From NCBI GenBank assembly GCA_004431415.1, contig QPMI01000542.1, positions 186,001-250,000 on the forward strand: a stretch of 64,000 nucleotides of DNA, in the 5' to 3' direction. This DNA comes from Cyanophora paradoxa. Taxonomy: Eukaryota; Glaucocystophyceae; Cyanophorales; Cyanophoraceae. Below, one piece after another: positions 54,243-64,000 of this stretch. Below the pieces are notes generated by a model that saw only the letters and a list, made by a program, of their open reading frames with translations, made no database searches and was not told the DNA's origin. Position 1 is the first letter of the stretch. Each line of letters opens with the position of its first letter. The position numbers and the translations under genes are program-made.

Positions 54243-57200
54243 GCATGGAACGCATTCGCTCGCTTCGCCTGGACGCGGGGCGGTCGCTCGCGGCGATGGC
54301 GGCCCTCGTCCTCGCGGTGGCGGCGTTCGCGGCGCCGCGGGCGCGGGCGGAGCTGCCGTTCCTGCAAGAGACGATGGAGGAGGACGCGCTGCGGCTGCTG
54401 GTCGCGGGGGAGAACGTCAAGCTCGGCCTCATGCTCCACGCGATCCTCTCCCACTTCGGGAGCCCAACGAACGGCGCCTTCGACCTGCTGGAGACGCGGC
54501 GCTTCGTGCGGACGCTGCTCTACCTCTTCTCGCTGCCGTCCTTCCAGCTGCGGAACGAGCTCGCGGAGCTGCTGCTCGTGCACAACGCGCTCATCGGCGA
54601 CCTCGTCGCGCTCTCCGAGGTCCGCGCGACGGACGAGCTGCTGGACGCGTTCAGCTACAACATGACGCGCGACGTGAACAAGTTCCTCGTGCTCTTCAAC
54701 GCCCGCTCGAACTACACCGGCGTGCCCCGCCGCCGCCTCTTCGAGCTCGCCCCCCAGATGGCCTACAGGCACGCCCCGCCCCGCCACGCGCTCCGCCGCC
54801 CCCGCAGCTGCCCCGCTGAGCTCGCGCTTGCGCGCAGCTGGTACAACAACTTCATCGTGGCGATCAAGACGGGCGGCGCGGACGAGGCCGTCTTCGAGCG
54901 GCTGCGCGCCCACCAGCGCTTCGCCGCCGAGTACGAGGGGGTCCGTCGGCGCCGACCCCCCCTCCCCGCCCCCCCCCCCCCCCCCCCGCCCTCCTCCCCT
55001 ATTTGTGTCCGACCCGCGGCGCGCAGGACTTCGTGGGGTACGGCTTCAGGCTGAACCAGTTCTTCTACGCCCCTGCATCGACCCGGACTCGCAGGCCTGC
55101 CCGCCCACCCCTCCGCCCCCCATCCCCGCCCCGCCCCGCCGCCTCTGACCCTGAGCCGGCCCCCGCAGGCGGCGGCCAAGATCAAGGTGGCGCGGCAGAC
55201 GAAGGCGATCTGGGCGGGTACGGGAATCTCCATCAAGAGCTACCCCGACCCAAGCGCATCGCCGTCGTCAGGTACCCCCCCCCAAGCCCCCCCCTCCTCT
55301 TCGATGCTCGCCCTGTACCCCTTCGGACCGCCCGCTCATCCGGTACCCCAGCGGCATCTGGATCAAGGACTCGCCCATCCACGCCGCCTACTACCCCTTC
55401 GTCCGCGCCCTGCAGGCGAGCCCGCCGGGAGAGGGCGTACACCTGTCAGGCCCGCGCCGCCGCTGACACCGGCGCAGGAGCGGTTCCACGTGACGCTGGT
55501 GCAGCTCGTCGAATCGATGGAGATCCTCGAGAAGAAGGAGAAGGCGCCCTACCCCCCCCTCTCTGCTCCCGTACCCCCCCGGCCTCATCCCCGCCTTGCA
55601 GGTCGGATACGACACGGAGGGCTTCGCGGAGGTGCTGTACGTACCCATCGAGGGCGGCTCCCTCCAGGTGCCCCCGCACCCGCTTCTCGGCCAGTACCCC
55701 CCTCACCCCCCCCCCCCAGGTCGGCCAGATCGAGTACAACCGGTTCGCCCTCGCGTACTTCCCCGACGTCGGCACCATGGACGGTGCGGCCGATTACCCC
55801 CCCCCCCCGCTCCGCTCGCGTACCCCCACCGACCCGCGCGGCCCCAGGGTCGACGGTGCTGGCGTGCACGCGCCTTGCCCCGATCATGGTCGCCTCGTTC
55901 GGGCAGCCCGCCTCCGCGTGGGGTACCGAGGTCCGCCCCGCTCGAGTTCTCCGTCTCCGTACCCCCCTACCCCCCCCCCAGATCGACTACTTCGTGTCGG
56001 GGACGGACGTCGAGCCGCCGGGGGCGGCCGCCCACTACGGCGAGCGCCTGCTCCTGCTCCCCGGCCTCGGTACCCCCCTCCCCGCCCCCCCCAGGCCGCC
56101 CCGCCAACTGCGCCGCCGCGCGCAGGGACGGCGTACTACAAGGCGGCCTCGTCGGGGTACCCCCCCGCCAACGCGAGCGACCCGTTCGCGCCGGGGCCCG
56201 GCGGCGCCCTCCCGCCCTTCGTCTTCAACTGCGCCTGGAACGCCCACAAGGCGGGCGCCCCTCTCGCACCCCCGCCGCCCTCGCCGGCTCCTCATCTCCA
56301 GCGCAGGTGGTGTACCCCCTGCTGGGGAAGCTGCGGGGGGTGCTGGAGCGCGCGAGGCGGCCGGTGCTCTTCCGCTTCTTCGCGGGGCGCATGGCCCCGC
56401 ACGGCTCCTTCCTCTTCGTCAAGCAGGCGCCCCCGCCCCTGGCCCCCCGCCCTTGAGCTTTCCCCCTCCGGGCCTGATCGCGACTCGCCCGCAGATGGCG
56501 GAGGCGCTGGGGGGCCTGGGGAGCTTCGAGCTCATTCCGAACGCCGGCCACGACGTCTACCTCCAGCTCCTCGCCCAGGCCCGCCCCGCCCGCCCGCCCG
56601 CGCCGCCCGCCCCGCCCCGCCCCGCCGCGGCGCCCCACCCGCTGGCCCGCTCGCCCCCTTTAGCTCTTCCCGTTCGCTTTAGCGCTTTCTGCCGTCCGCC
56701 CCTCCCAGCCCGCCTGCTCGCCCCGCCCGCCCCGCCCCGCCCCGCCCCGCCCCGCCCGCCCCGCCCCGCCCGCCCCGCCCCGCCCCGCCCCGCCCCGCTC
56801 CGCCCCGCCCCCTCCGCCCTGACGCCTCGTTCGTGCAGGGGCACGCCTTCCTCGACTCGCTGCCCTGGAACGGCCACACCACGGTGCCGCCCCGCGCCGC
56901 CCCGCGCCGTCCCGCTCTGAGGGCCGCCCGTGCGCGCAGGCGGTGCACGCGCTCTCGATGGGGATCCCCTTCGTGACCCAGGAGGGCTCCTATGCCTTCG
57001 GTCCGCCCCGCCCCGCCCCGCCCCGCCCTGCCCCGCCTTTTCCGCTTCTGCGCGGCTGACGCCTCCTGCCCGCGCAGGCCGCTGGGCCGCCGGGCAGCTC
57101 CGCAGGGTCCGCTCGCGTCGCCCCGAGCCGCTGGACCGCTCGCCCCCTGCTGACCGGGGGCCGGGGCGGGCCAGGCGGGGATGGCGGAGCTGGTGGCGGA

Positions 57201-57793
57201 CACGGACGCCGCATTCGTCGCCCTCGTCCTCCGCCTCGCCGAGGACCGGTACCCGTACCCCCCGCCCCGGGGCGAGCCCGCGCTTGACCCGCACCCCCGC
57301 CCCGCCCCGCCCCAGCGCCTTCTACGAGTCGGCCCTGCGCGCCGCGCGCGCCGTCGACGTCCAGAAGCAGGCGGGGCCTTCCCCCCCCCCTTCCCCTCGG
57401 GGGGTACAGCTGAGGGTCGGGGCGGGGGCAGGTGTTCGGGGAGGCGGGGCGGCTGGGGGCGCTGCTGGCGGCCTCGTTCGAGTTCCTCGTCGCCCACCAC
57501 GCGACCCTCGCCGCCGACCGCCGCCCCGCCCGCCCCGCCACGCCCCTCCGCGTCCGCCCAGCCCTGCCCCGCCCCGCCCCTCCGCCCGGCGCCGCTCGGT
57601 CCCGGTCTGCTGAGGGGGCGGGCCGGGGCGGGTGCAGGTGAGCTGGGAGGGGCGCGTGTCGTTCTGGGCGGAGGGGTTGCCCCCGGGCCTGGGGGGCCCC
57701 GACGAGTCCTCCCTCCCCCCGCACGCCCTCCCCTCCCCCACCGCCCCCGGCGCCCTCCTGCGCGGCCGCTCCGATATTAGCACTGGGCTATGA
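54243..57793 (+). pseudogene. GT41 (OGT-like) glycosyltransferase with signal peptide, copy B, full length but frameshifted
   Basis: The ATG at 54243 precedes a signal peptide (AGRSLAAMAALVLAVAAFAA). It has all exons of copy A plus the C-terminal ones lost there: RWAAGQLRR|AGMAELVADT, DAAFVALVLRLAEDR, AFYESALRAARAVDVQKQAG, LGALLAASFEFLVAHHATLA and VSWEGRVSFWAEGLPPGL, with a possible stop at 57791-57793. The conserved NGHTT...GIPFVTQEG region matches the UDP-sugar site of OGT-type enzymes. Two one-base losses in C-runs break the frame relative to copy A: FFYAP|CIDP (near 55072) and SYPDP|KRIA (near 55250). These are either inactivating mutations or homopolymer errors in the assembly; if errors, this is the only complete gene of the family here. 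The exact C-terminus is uncertain. Confidence 0.65.
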
Positions 57794-57969
57794 GCTTCGA
57801 GTTCGGAGGGTTTGGGCCACAATGTAAGCTTGGCACGAGCTCGACGCATCGACGTTGTGCATACATCAGTTGTATGCGTATATATATATTGTATACAAGA
57901 ATTTGAAGCCGCCGAGCGCGGCTCATGATCAGCGGCTTCAACCGGGTCAATCCGGATCCATCAATATGA

Positions 57970-58532
57970 TCCGGTGCAAACTAGAAGCTTAAGCGCGGCC
58001 CCCAGGCCGGCGGGCCAGCCAAGAAGGTCTAGATCTACGTATACTATACTGTAACTTCTCCGCGTGGTTCGCCGCGCCGGAGACGCGCGCCGCGTGGTTC
58101 GCCGCGTCGATCTGCTGGAGCAGGAAGAGCAGCTTCTCCTCGTGCTCCTGCGGGGCGGCGTCAGCTCCTGGAGCCGTGGGCCCGGGATGGGCGAGGGCGC
58201 GCCTCCTCGAAAATCGTGAGGCGCTTGTTGTACTCGACCTCGGCGATGTGCAGCTGCGGCAGGCGTCAGCAGATGCACAGCAGAAGCAAGAGAGAGCTCC
58301 GGATCCAAAGAAAGGCGCGCGCATTGTCTGTCATCTCGCTAGGTCTTCTGCGCATGTCCGGTGAATTTCTGCTGTGGCTTCGCTTACGCCGCGCACGCCC
58401 GCGACTCTCCTGCAGGAACGGCAGCTCCAACCGCGCCCGCGGCGCCGCCAACGCCGCCACCGCGAGTACGAGCGCCGCCATCGCCGCGAGCGATCGCCCC
58501 GCGCCCGGACGAAGCGAGCGACTGCGCTCCAT
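57970..58532 (-). pseudogene. Chimera: GT41 first exon joined to KIF21 coiled-coil fragment
   Basis: The minus strand starts MERSRSLRPGAGRSLAAMAA and continues through the GT41 signal peptide to LPFLQE, where GT41 sequence stops and SRGRARRKRSHSRNSPDM begins. Further on, VEYNKRLTIFEEAR and QEHEEKLLFLLQQIDAANHA are KIF21-like coiled-coil exons, also found in the 62.6-62.8 kb locus. WD40 exons are absent. The GT41 breakpoint is the same as at 62970. Confidence 0.7.
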
Positions 58533-59396
58533 GCGCTCCGCGACACGACGCGCGCCTCCTGCGGCCTCAGGACCGCCCGCTTGGGCCGCGCGAGCCGCAG
58601 CTATCGACTCGCCGCGGGAACGCGCTGTGGCCGCCGCTCACGCATGGCTACCGCTCGAGCGCGTTTTGAGCGCTTGACACGCTCGCGCAGCACCGCTCCT
58701 TCCACCGCTGCCCGCTTCGATCGGCGTACACGAACGCGCGGCCCGCTTCGAGACGGCCGCCTGCAATTCGAGGACGCCGGCGATTCGCTGCACTGCAGCG
58801 TTCAACGGAAGTCGCGAGGAGCTCGAGAAGCTGGATTTTACGCGGCGCCGGCTTTGGCACTGTACCCGGAGGACCAGCTTGGACCTGCTTGGTCCCGCCA
58901 CAACCGCTGCCCGGGACGGGCTCGGCGTCCACGAACACGGGCGCGACAGTCATTGGGTGAAGGTGCGCTGTTTGTGCGAAGATCGGCTCGCCTGCCCGCC
59001 TTGTGAACAAGGCGAGCCCCGCGGGGCGCGCTGACGAGAGCCGCAGGGTCTCGCTGCCTTCCTGAAGTGCTCTCGGGACACATGGCGCGCGAGCGGGCAG
59101 CGAAGCGGGCGAGGGCGGGAGATGCTCCGGATCCGCGGCCGGCGGCAGGTCCGCGAGCCGCGGCAGGTCAGCGAGCTCGGGCCGCGTCCTCGCTTCTATG
59201 CGTTGCCCTTCGCTGACTTGCGTCGGCAGGAGGTGACACCATCTCCGCGGGCGCGTCGTTGCAATTGTCGAGCGCGGGCCCGGGTCTGCCGCGCGCGCCG
59301 GCCGCCGGGCGCGGTGGCCGCCGCCTACGCTAGTTTACCTCGCGATCCTCCGCAGCCTCGAGCTCCGCGGCGGCGCTCTCGCGCGTGGCGGCAGCA
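58533..59396. promoter_or_regulatory. Divergent intergenic region (inverted) before F-box copy 6
   Basis: An inverted version of the 45.4-46.2 and 53.4-54.2 kb intergenic regions, with the GCAGCGGTTGTGGCGGGACC complement near 58895 and AAGGTGCGCTGTTT near 58955. Likely promoter for the plus-strand F-box gene. Confidence 0.5.
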
Positions 59397-61186
59397 ATGG
59401 CGGCCGGCGGCAGCCCGTTCGACGCGCTGCCAGACGAGCTCGTCACGCGCATCATCGGTGAGGCGTCGGAGTGGAGCTACATCGAGATCGGGTCAATAAC
59501 AGACTACTCTGGATCCCGTCGTTGCACCGATCAGGACCTCTGCGAGCTCGTGCGGCTCAGCCACGTCTCCCGCCGCTTCCGCAGCCTCGCCCAGCAGCCC
59601 AGCCTTTGGCGGCGCATGTACGTCGATCCAGCCAGCGATAAAGTTGTTGAAGCGCTTCTGAACCAGCCGAAAAAGCGCCGGGAAGCATTGCGCTCTCTTT
59701 TCCTGCAGGCAGAAGGAGCCGGATCTGGAATCCTGAGCGACGACTCTTTCATCAATTTGAGCAAATGTTTTTGCGAGCAGCTCACGCAGCTGAGCATGTC
59801 ATTCGACGATTCTATTCCCCCAGCCGTGCTGCATGCAATTCGGCATTTTTTGCGACTTGAGCAGGTATTATCACCTTCCCTCTATATATAGCTTCGAATT
59901 CCTCCTGTTGGTCTCAGTCGCACTCGATCGTAGTTATTCCTTGAGGGGGCTTCGGAAGATTGGCTGAAGAAAACTATTGGTGTGGTGTCTGGTCCGATCG
60001 TTCAGGGCGGTCTGCAAGCGTTAGCTTCGCTTCCATTACAGGCGTTAGAGCTGAGCCAGTGCGCCAATCCGCTGCTATACTGTTCGCGCTGCGCTTTCAT
60101 TCACTGCACTCATGATCAGCTTCGCGATGACCCTCGAGACCCTCCAAGCCATTGTTCCGCTGGCCCCTACTCTGAAGCGGCTGAAGTGCGGCGTCATTGT
60201 CAGCGAAGCTCTACTTCCCGTCTTCTTCTCGTCGATAGCTGCTTTCCAGCAGCTGGAACAGCTGATTATAGGTGGGCTTCGAATTAATGGTCGCCAGCTT
60301 ATACAACCCATGGGCTGTATCCGTTCGACCAACTACGCCTCTGCAGAAGTCTACAAGGAGGACGGCTCGGAACTCTGGCCACGCGCTTCTGAGGCGGATT
60401 TGCAGCCGCTCTCCGGCCTGTCATCTCTGCGCGGTGAGAGACTCGCGAAGTTGAATTGCCTCTCGCCTCACAACTGGATCTTCCCTCAGCATACGCCGTC
60501 TATGTGGATCACATGCACGCTGGATTCCTCAGCGGCATGCGGCAGCTGGACAACGTTTGTCTAAACATGAGGGGTCCAGTAGACATCTCGGTGCTCCTGC
60601 CCCATGCTGGCAGCCTCCGGCGTGCAATTTTCAACTATACAACCGCGGATCAAGCGGTGTCCACATCGTTCACCGCAGTTGCTTCAAAGCTGGCTGCGTT
60701 AGAAGTGAGCATCGCCCTGACGTTAATATCTTGTTTTCTTGTTTGCATGTGCTGCAGCTGCATGTAACTCTGACTACAGGAACTGATTCTCACGCTGCCA
60801 TCGAGGATCTACTCTGCCTTGGCTCATGATCAGCTCTCCCTGAAGCAGTGGACGAGTCTCAAGTCTGTCAATCTCGCGTGCACGGAGGCCAATTCTGCAA
60901 TTCCGGGCGCGTTCCTGAAGGTCAGCGATCGAATTCTCGACGCGTTCTGGTGCCGCGGGCTGATGTTCTGCTGCCGCAGCGTCTCGCCTCAGAAGTGCCC
61001 TCCCTCCAGACGCTCACTGTCCGCTCTCCGCTTCCCGTGAAGACCGCAGACGGACTCGTCGCCGTCGGCTCCCTCAATCGCCTCCGCCGCCTCGTGCTCG
61101 AGGGCGAGGCCCCCTCGGCTGCAGACGCCGACACGCGCAGCGCACTGCGCGGCGCCCTCCTTCACGTGCAGATTTCCTATGAGTAG
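59397..61186 (+). CDS. F-box/LRR protein, copy 6
   Basis: The only full plus-strand copy. The first in-frame ATG is at 59397 (MAAGGSPFDALPDELVTRII); an upstream GTG is not used. F-box: PDELVTRIIGEASEWSY...LVRLSHVSRRFRSLAQQPSLW. Donors and acceptors are regular: LRLEQ|GTATTATC; ELSQ/GTGCGC; LEQLIIG|GTGGGC; SLRG|GTGAGAG; ALE|GTGAGCATC; FLK|GTCAGCG; the last exon starts after CTGCCGCAG. LRR exons include GVVSGPIVQGGLQALASLPL, MTLETLQAIVPLAPTLKRLK, ASEADLQPLSGLSSLRG, SGMRQLDNVCLNMRGPVDIS, LSLKQWTSLKSVNLACTEAN and LTVRSPLPVKTADGLVAVGS, ending VQISYE. It appears intact. Predicted SCF substrate adaptor, cytosol or nucleus. Confidence 0.8.
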
Positions 61187-61224
61187 CTCATAAACTTGAA
61201 GAAAGCTTCTTGTTGTGAAATGTT

Positions 61225-61266
61225 GTAGGCGCCCTCCTCCACGTGAAGATCTCGTACAAGTAGCTC
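61225..61266 (+). pseudogene. Orphan 3-prime end of an F-box/LRR gene
   Basis: GGCGCCCTCCTCCACGTGAA continuing to a TAG reads GALLHVKISYK-stop, a diverged copy of the last codons of copy 6 just 40 bp upstream (GALLHVQISYE-stop). It is the scar of a second, deleted copy or of unequal exchange. Confidence 0.7.
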
Positions 61267-61579
61267 ATAGCTCAAGGCTTCGATCTAGATACGCGTAGTG
61301 CGTAGTCTCAGTCTTCGATGATTGCTCCCAGCGCTCGCCCCTAGGCCTGTCTGGCCAGCCATCGCTCCTTGAGGTCCTAAGCATGAAACAAACATAACCT
61401 GCTATCGATCCCACGCCTGCACCTCCTATCTACCCCTCTGCATAGCTTGGCGGCTAGGAACGGAGACGGCACAAAACTAAGCGGCATGGTAGCCGCCCGC
61501 GGCGCGGCGGCTGGGGCCGGGCGCTCTACTGGCCCACCCAGACCTACGGAGGAAGCGGCGTCGGTCCCGGCGGGGCGGC

Positions 61580-63098
61580 CGCGGCGTTCCGGGGAGGGCG
61601 AGAGCACAATCGAGTTCACTGGGCGGGGGTACACGATCAGGGTGGGGGTACCGCGTGAAAGGCCAGGCAGACGTACCGGGGCCCTTGTGGTCGTCCAGAG
61701 AGGCCAGCACGTCGACGGGCGCGTCAAGGTCCCACACCTGCGAGAAAGTGAGCGGGAGGGGGGTACGGCAGGCGCGAGGCGGGGGGTACCTTGATTGTCG
61801 AGTCGCGGGAGGCGGAGATGAGGAGACGCGGCTCGGCGGCCACCAGCAGCGACCTGGCGGGGGGTACGGCGTCGGCGGGGGGTACGGCGACAGGGGAGGG
61901 GCGCGGGGCGGGCGCACGAGATCCAGTCGGCGTGGGCGGCCATACGGGAGCGGGTCGCATGGAAGCCGTTCAGGTCCCACTGCTTGATCGACTGCGCCCC
62001 GCCCGTCAGCCCCGCCCCGCGCCCCGCCTCCTCCGTGTACCCCCGCCCGCGCACCTTGTCTCGGGAGCCGGAGAAGAGGGAGGTGGGGGTGAGGGCAAAG
62101 GCGTTCACGCCGTCCAGGTGCGGCGGGTGCAGCGTCTGCGGGACGAGGGGCGCGCTCAGCCGCAGGCCGGGGCCCCCGCTCCGGCCCGGGGGCCGCACCT
62201 TGCGCATCTCGAGGGTGGCCAGGTCCCACACCTTCGGGGCGGGGGGCGCCGGGTCAGGCGGCGAACGAAGCGGGCGCGAGGGGGGTACCTTGATCGAGTG
62301 ATCGCGGGAGCCGGAGAAGAGGTTCCGCCCGTTCGCCGCCAGCGAGAAGACCGTCGACTGCGGCGAAATGAGAGGAGGGTGGGGTAAGGGGGAGGGGAGG
62401 GGGGGACGAGAAGGGGTAAGGGAACGAACTTTGTGGCCGGTGAGGCTCTTGACTTGCGTCAGAGTCTCCTGCGACCAGACCCGAACCTGGAACGGGCAGG
62501 AGCCGCTGCGACGCCCCCGAGAGCTGCTCCGCCGAGTGCGGCGGCGTGACCGTCTGCTGCAAGAAAGAGAGTCAGTGCGCTGACCCCCAACCACCTCCCC
62601 ACCCTCGCCGGCTCGCCTCTGGGGGCCCGGGCGGTCCGCCAGAGACGCGCGCCGCGTGGTTCGCCGCGTCGATCTGCTGGAGCAGGAAGAGCAGCTTCTC
62701 CTCGTGCTCCTGCGGGGCGGCGTCAGCTCCTGGAGCCGTGGGGGCCCGGGACGTGTGAGGGCGCGCCTCCTCGAGGATCGTGAGGCGCTTGTCGTACTCG
62801 ACCTCGGCGATGTGCAGCTGCGGCGGGCGTCAGCAGATGCACAGCAGAAGCAAGAGAGAGCTCCAAAGAAGGGCGCGCGCATTGTTTGTCATGTCGTTAG
62901 GTCCGACGGTCTTCTGCGCATGCTCGGTGAATGTCTGCTGTAGCTTCGCTTACGCCGCGCCCGCCCGCGACTCTCCTGCAGGAACGGCAGCTCCGCCCGC
63001 GCCCGCGGCGCCGCCAACGCCGCCAGCGCGAGGACGAGGGCCGCCATCGCCGCGAGCGACCGCCCCACGCTTGGGCGAAGCGAGCGGCCGCGCTCCAT
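61580..63098 (-). pseudogene. Chimera: GT41 signal exon plus KIF21 coiled coil and WD40 blades
   Basis: It starts at 63098 with MERGRSLRPSVGRSLAAMAA and LPFLQE, then switches to SRGRARRKRSYSRHS at about 62970. KIF21 exons follow: VEYDKRLTILEEAR, QEHEEKLLFLLQQIDAANHA and SAEQLSGASQRLLPV. Then the first three WD blades are missing, and VRVWSQETLTQVKSLTGHK, STVFSLAANGRNLFSGSRDH, VWDLATLEMRK, LHPPHLDGVNAFALTPTSLF, SIKQWDLNGFHATRSRMAAH, SLLVAAEPRLLISASRDSTI and VWDLDAPVDVLASLDDHKG are present. The last blade breaks off after VNSIVLS. The blades that remain keep frame, so a short chimeric transcript is conceivable, but an ordered propeller is unlikely. Confidence 0.7.
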
Positions 63099-63782
63099 GC
63101 GCTCCGATACACGACGCGCTCCTCCTCGCGGCCTCGGGACCGCCCGCTCGGGCCGCGCGAGCCGCAGCTATCGACTCGCCGCGGGGACATGTGTGTGCTG
63201 TGGCCGCAGCTTATGTATGGATACCGCTCGAGTGCGGTTTGAGCGCTCGCGCCTACGCACGCGCCTATACGCACGCGCGGCCCGCTTCGAGACGGTCGCC
63301 TGCGCTGCGAGTTCGCCGGCGATTCGCCGCACCGCAACGTTCAACGGAAATCTCGAAGAGAAGCTGGCTGGGACGCGTCTTTGGCAGTGTACCCGTTGGA
63401 CCGGCTTGGTCCCGCCACGAGCGCGCCGCCCGGTCCGCGGCCCGGAGCGAGCCCGGGCAGGGAGAGCCACAGAGCCGCTGACCGCTCATTAAGGTGAGCT
63501 GTTTGGGCGAAGTTTGAGTCGCCTGCCCGCCGCTCTTACAGGACGTTCTGACGAGAGCCGCAGGGACTCGCAAGCGTTTGAAGTGCCCTTGTGGTAGATG
63601 GCGCGCGAACGCGCGGCGAAGCGGGCGAGGGCCGGAGATGCGTCGCCGGCAGGTCAGCAAGGTCGATCGACGCGCGAGCTTGAGCCGCGCCCCCGCGTCT
63701 CTGCGCGGTCCTTCTATGCGTTTTCCTTCGTTGACTCGCGTGGGCAGCCTCCGCGGCGGCGCTTTCGCGCGTGGCGGCGGTG
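63099..63782. promoter_or_regulatory. Divergent intergenic region (inverted) before F-box copy 7
   Basis: Homologous to 58.5-59.4 kb and, in inverse orientation, to 45.4-46.2 and 53.4-54.2 kb. No gene supported. Confidence 0.5.
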
Positions 63783-64000
63783 ATGGCAGCCGGCGGCAGC
63801 CCGTTCGACGCGCTGCCCGACGAGCTCGTCGCGCGCATCATCGGCCATGCGTCAGAGTGGAGCTATGTGGAGACGGGGTCAATCGAAGAGTACTCTGGCT
63901 CCCGTCGTTGCACCGATCAGATTCTCGGCAAGCTCGTGCGGCTCAGCCACATCTCCCGCCGTTTCCGCAGCCTCGCCCAGCAGCCCAGCCTCTGGGAGCG
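63783..64000 (+). CDS. F-box/LRR protein, copy 7 (cut by window edge)
   Basis: The ATG at 63783 gives MAAGGSPFDALPDELVARII, then GHASEWSYVETGSIEEYSGS and LVRLSHISRRFRSLAQQPSL before the window ends inside exon 1. Only the F-box is visible; LRR exons would lie to the right. It is divergently paired with the chimeric locus starting at 63098. Confidence 0.8.
   Translation, partial: MAAGGSPFDALPDELVARIIGHASEWSYVETGSIEEYSGSRRCTDQILGKLVRLSHISRRFRSLAQQPSLWE

Noticed and set aside
1-64000. CRISPR array, tRNA or rRNA genes, bacterial operons
   Set aside because: No regularly spaced short repeats, no cloverleaf-like sequence and no rRNA stretches were recognised; the genes are spliced eukaryotic ones.

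Overview
This is a eukaryotic nuclear window from a very GC-rich protist, most likely an alga. The evidence is spliced genes with many short exons, a kinesin-4 (KIF21-type) WD40 gene, F-box/LRR genes, a NACHT-TPR gene, an OGT-type glycosyltransferase, and LINE, LTR-retrotransposon gag and CACTA remnants. The frequent GC-AG introns would fit a haptophyte-like alga, but the sequence does not settle the taxon.

Layout. 1-13 kb is mobile-element territory: a 228-bp direct repeat, a LINE-type endonuclease ORF, a complete non-autonomous CACTA transposon (4630-7515), a GC minisatellite and a gag ORF. 13.4-20.8 kb (minus) is one long multi-exon gene for a secreted protein of unknown function. 22.1-24.9 kb (plus) holds a decayed NACHT-TPR gene joined to a decayed KIF21 WD40 tail. 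At 25.6-26.2 kb (minus) there is a small secreted Cys-rich PSI-like gene. From 26.5 kb to the right edge the window is a segmental-duplication cluster built from three families: F-box/LRR genes (six full-length loci, one cut by the edge, plus remnants), a GT41 (OGT-like) glycosyltransferase (two long copies, several tail fragments, two orphan first exons), and KIF21 coiled-coil/WD40 pieces. F-box and GT41 genes form divergent pairs with about 0.7-0.9 kb between them (45.4/46.2, 53.4/54.2, and inverted 59.4/58.5 and 63.8/63.1). A 3.2-kb insertion at about 39.23-42.41 kb, carrying two 954-bp direct repeats around a large palindrome, interrupts the cluster.

How it fits together. The F-box/LRR proteins would be SCF ubiquitin-ligase substrate adaptors. 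The GT41 enzyme is unusual in having a signal peptide. KIF21 and NACHT-TPR proteins are microtubule/cilium-type factors. Most copies are truncated, chimeric or frameshifted, so the region reads as a rapidly rearranging gene family cluster more than a functional operon-like unit. Two intron styles coexist: C-rich introns beginning GTACCCC or GC in the GT41, KIF21, NACHT and secreted genes, and more conventional GTGAG/GTATC-type introns in the F-box genes. Exon boundaries below were inferred by eye from reading-frame continuity and comparison between copies.
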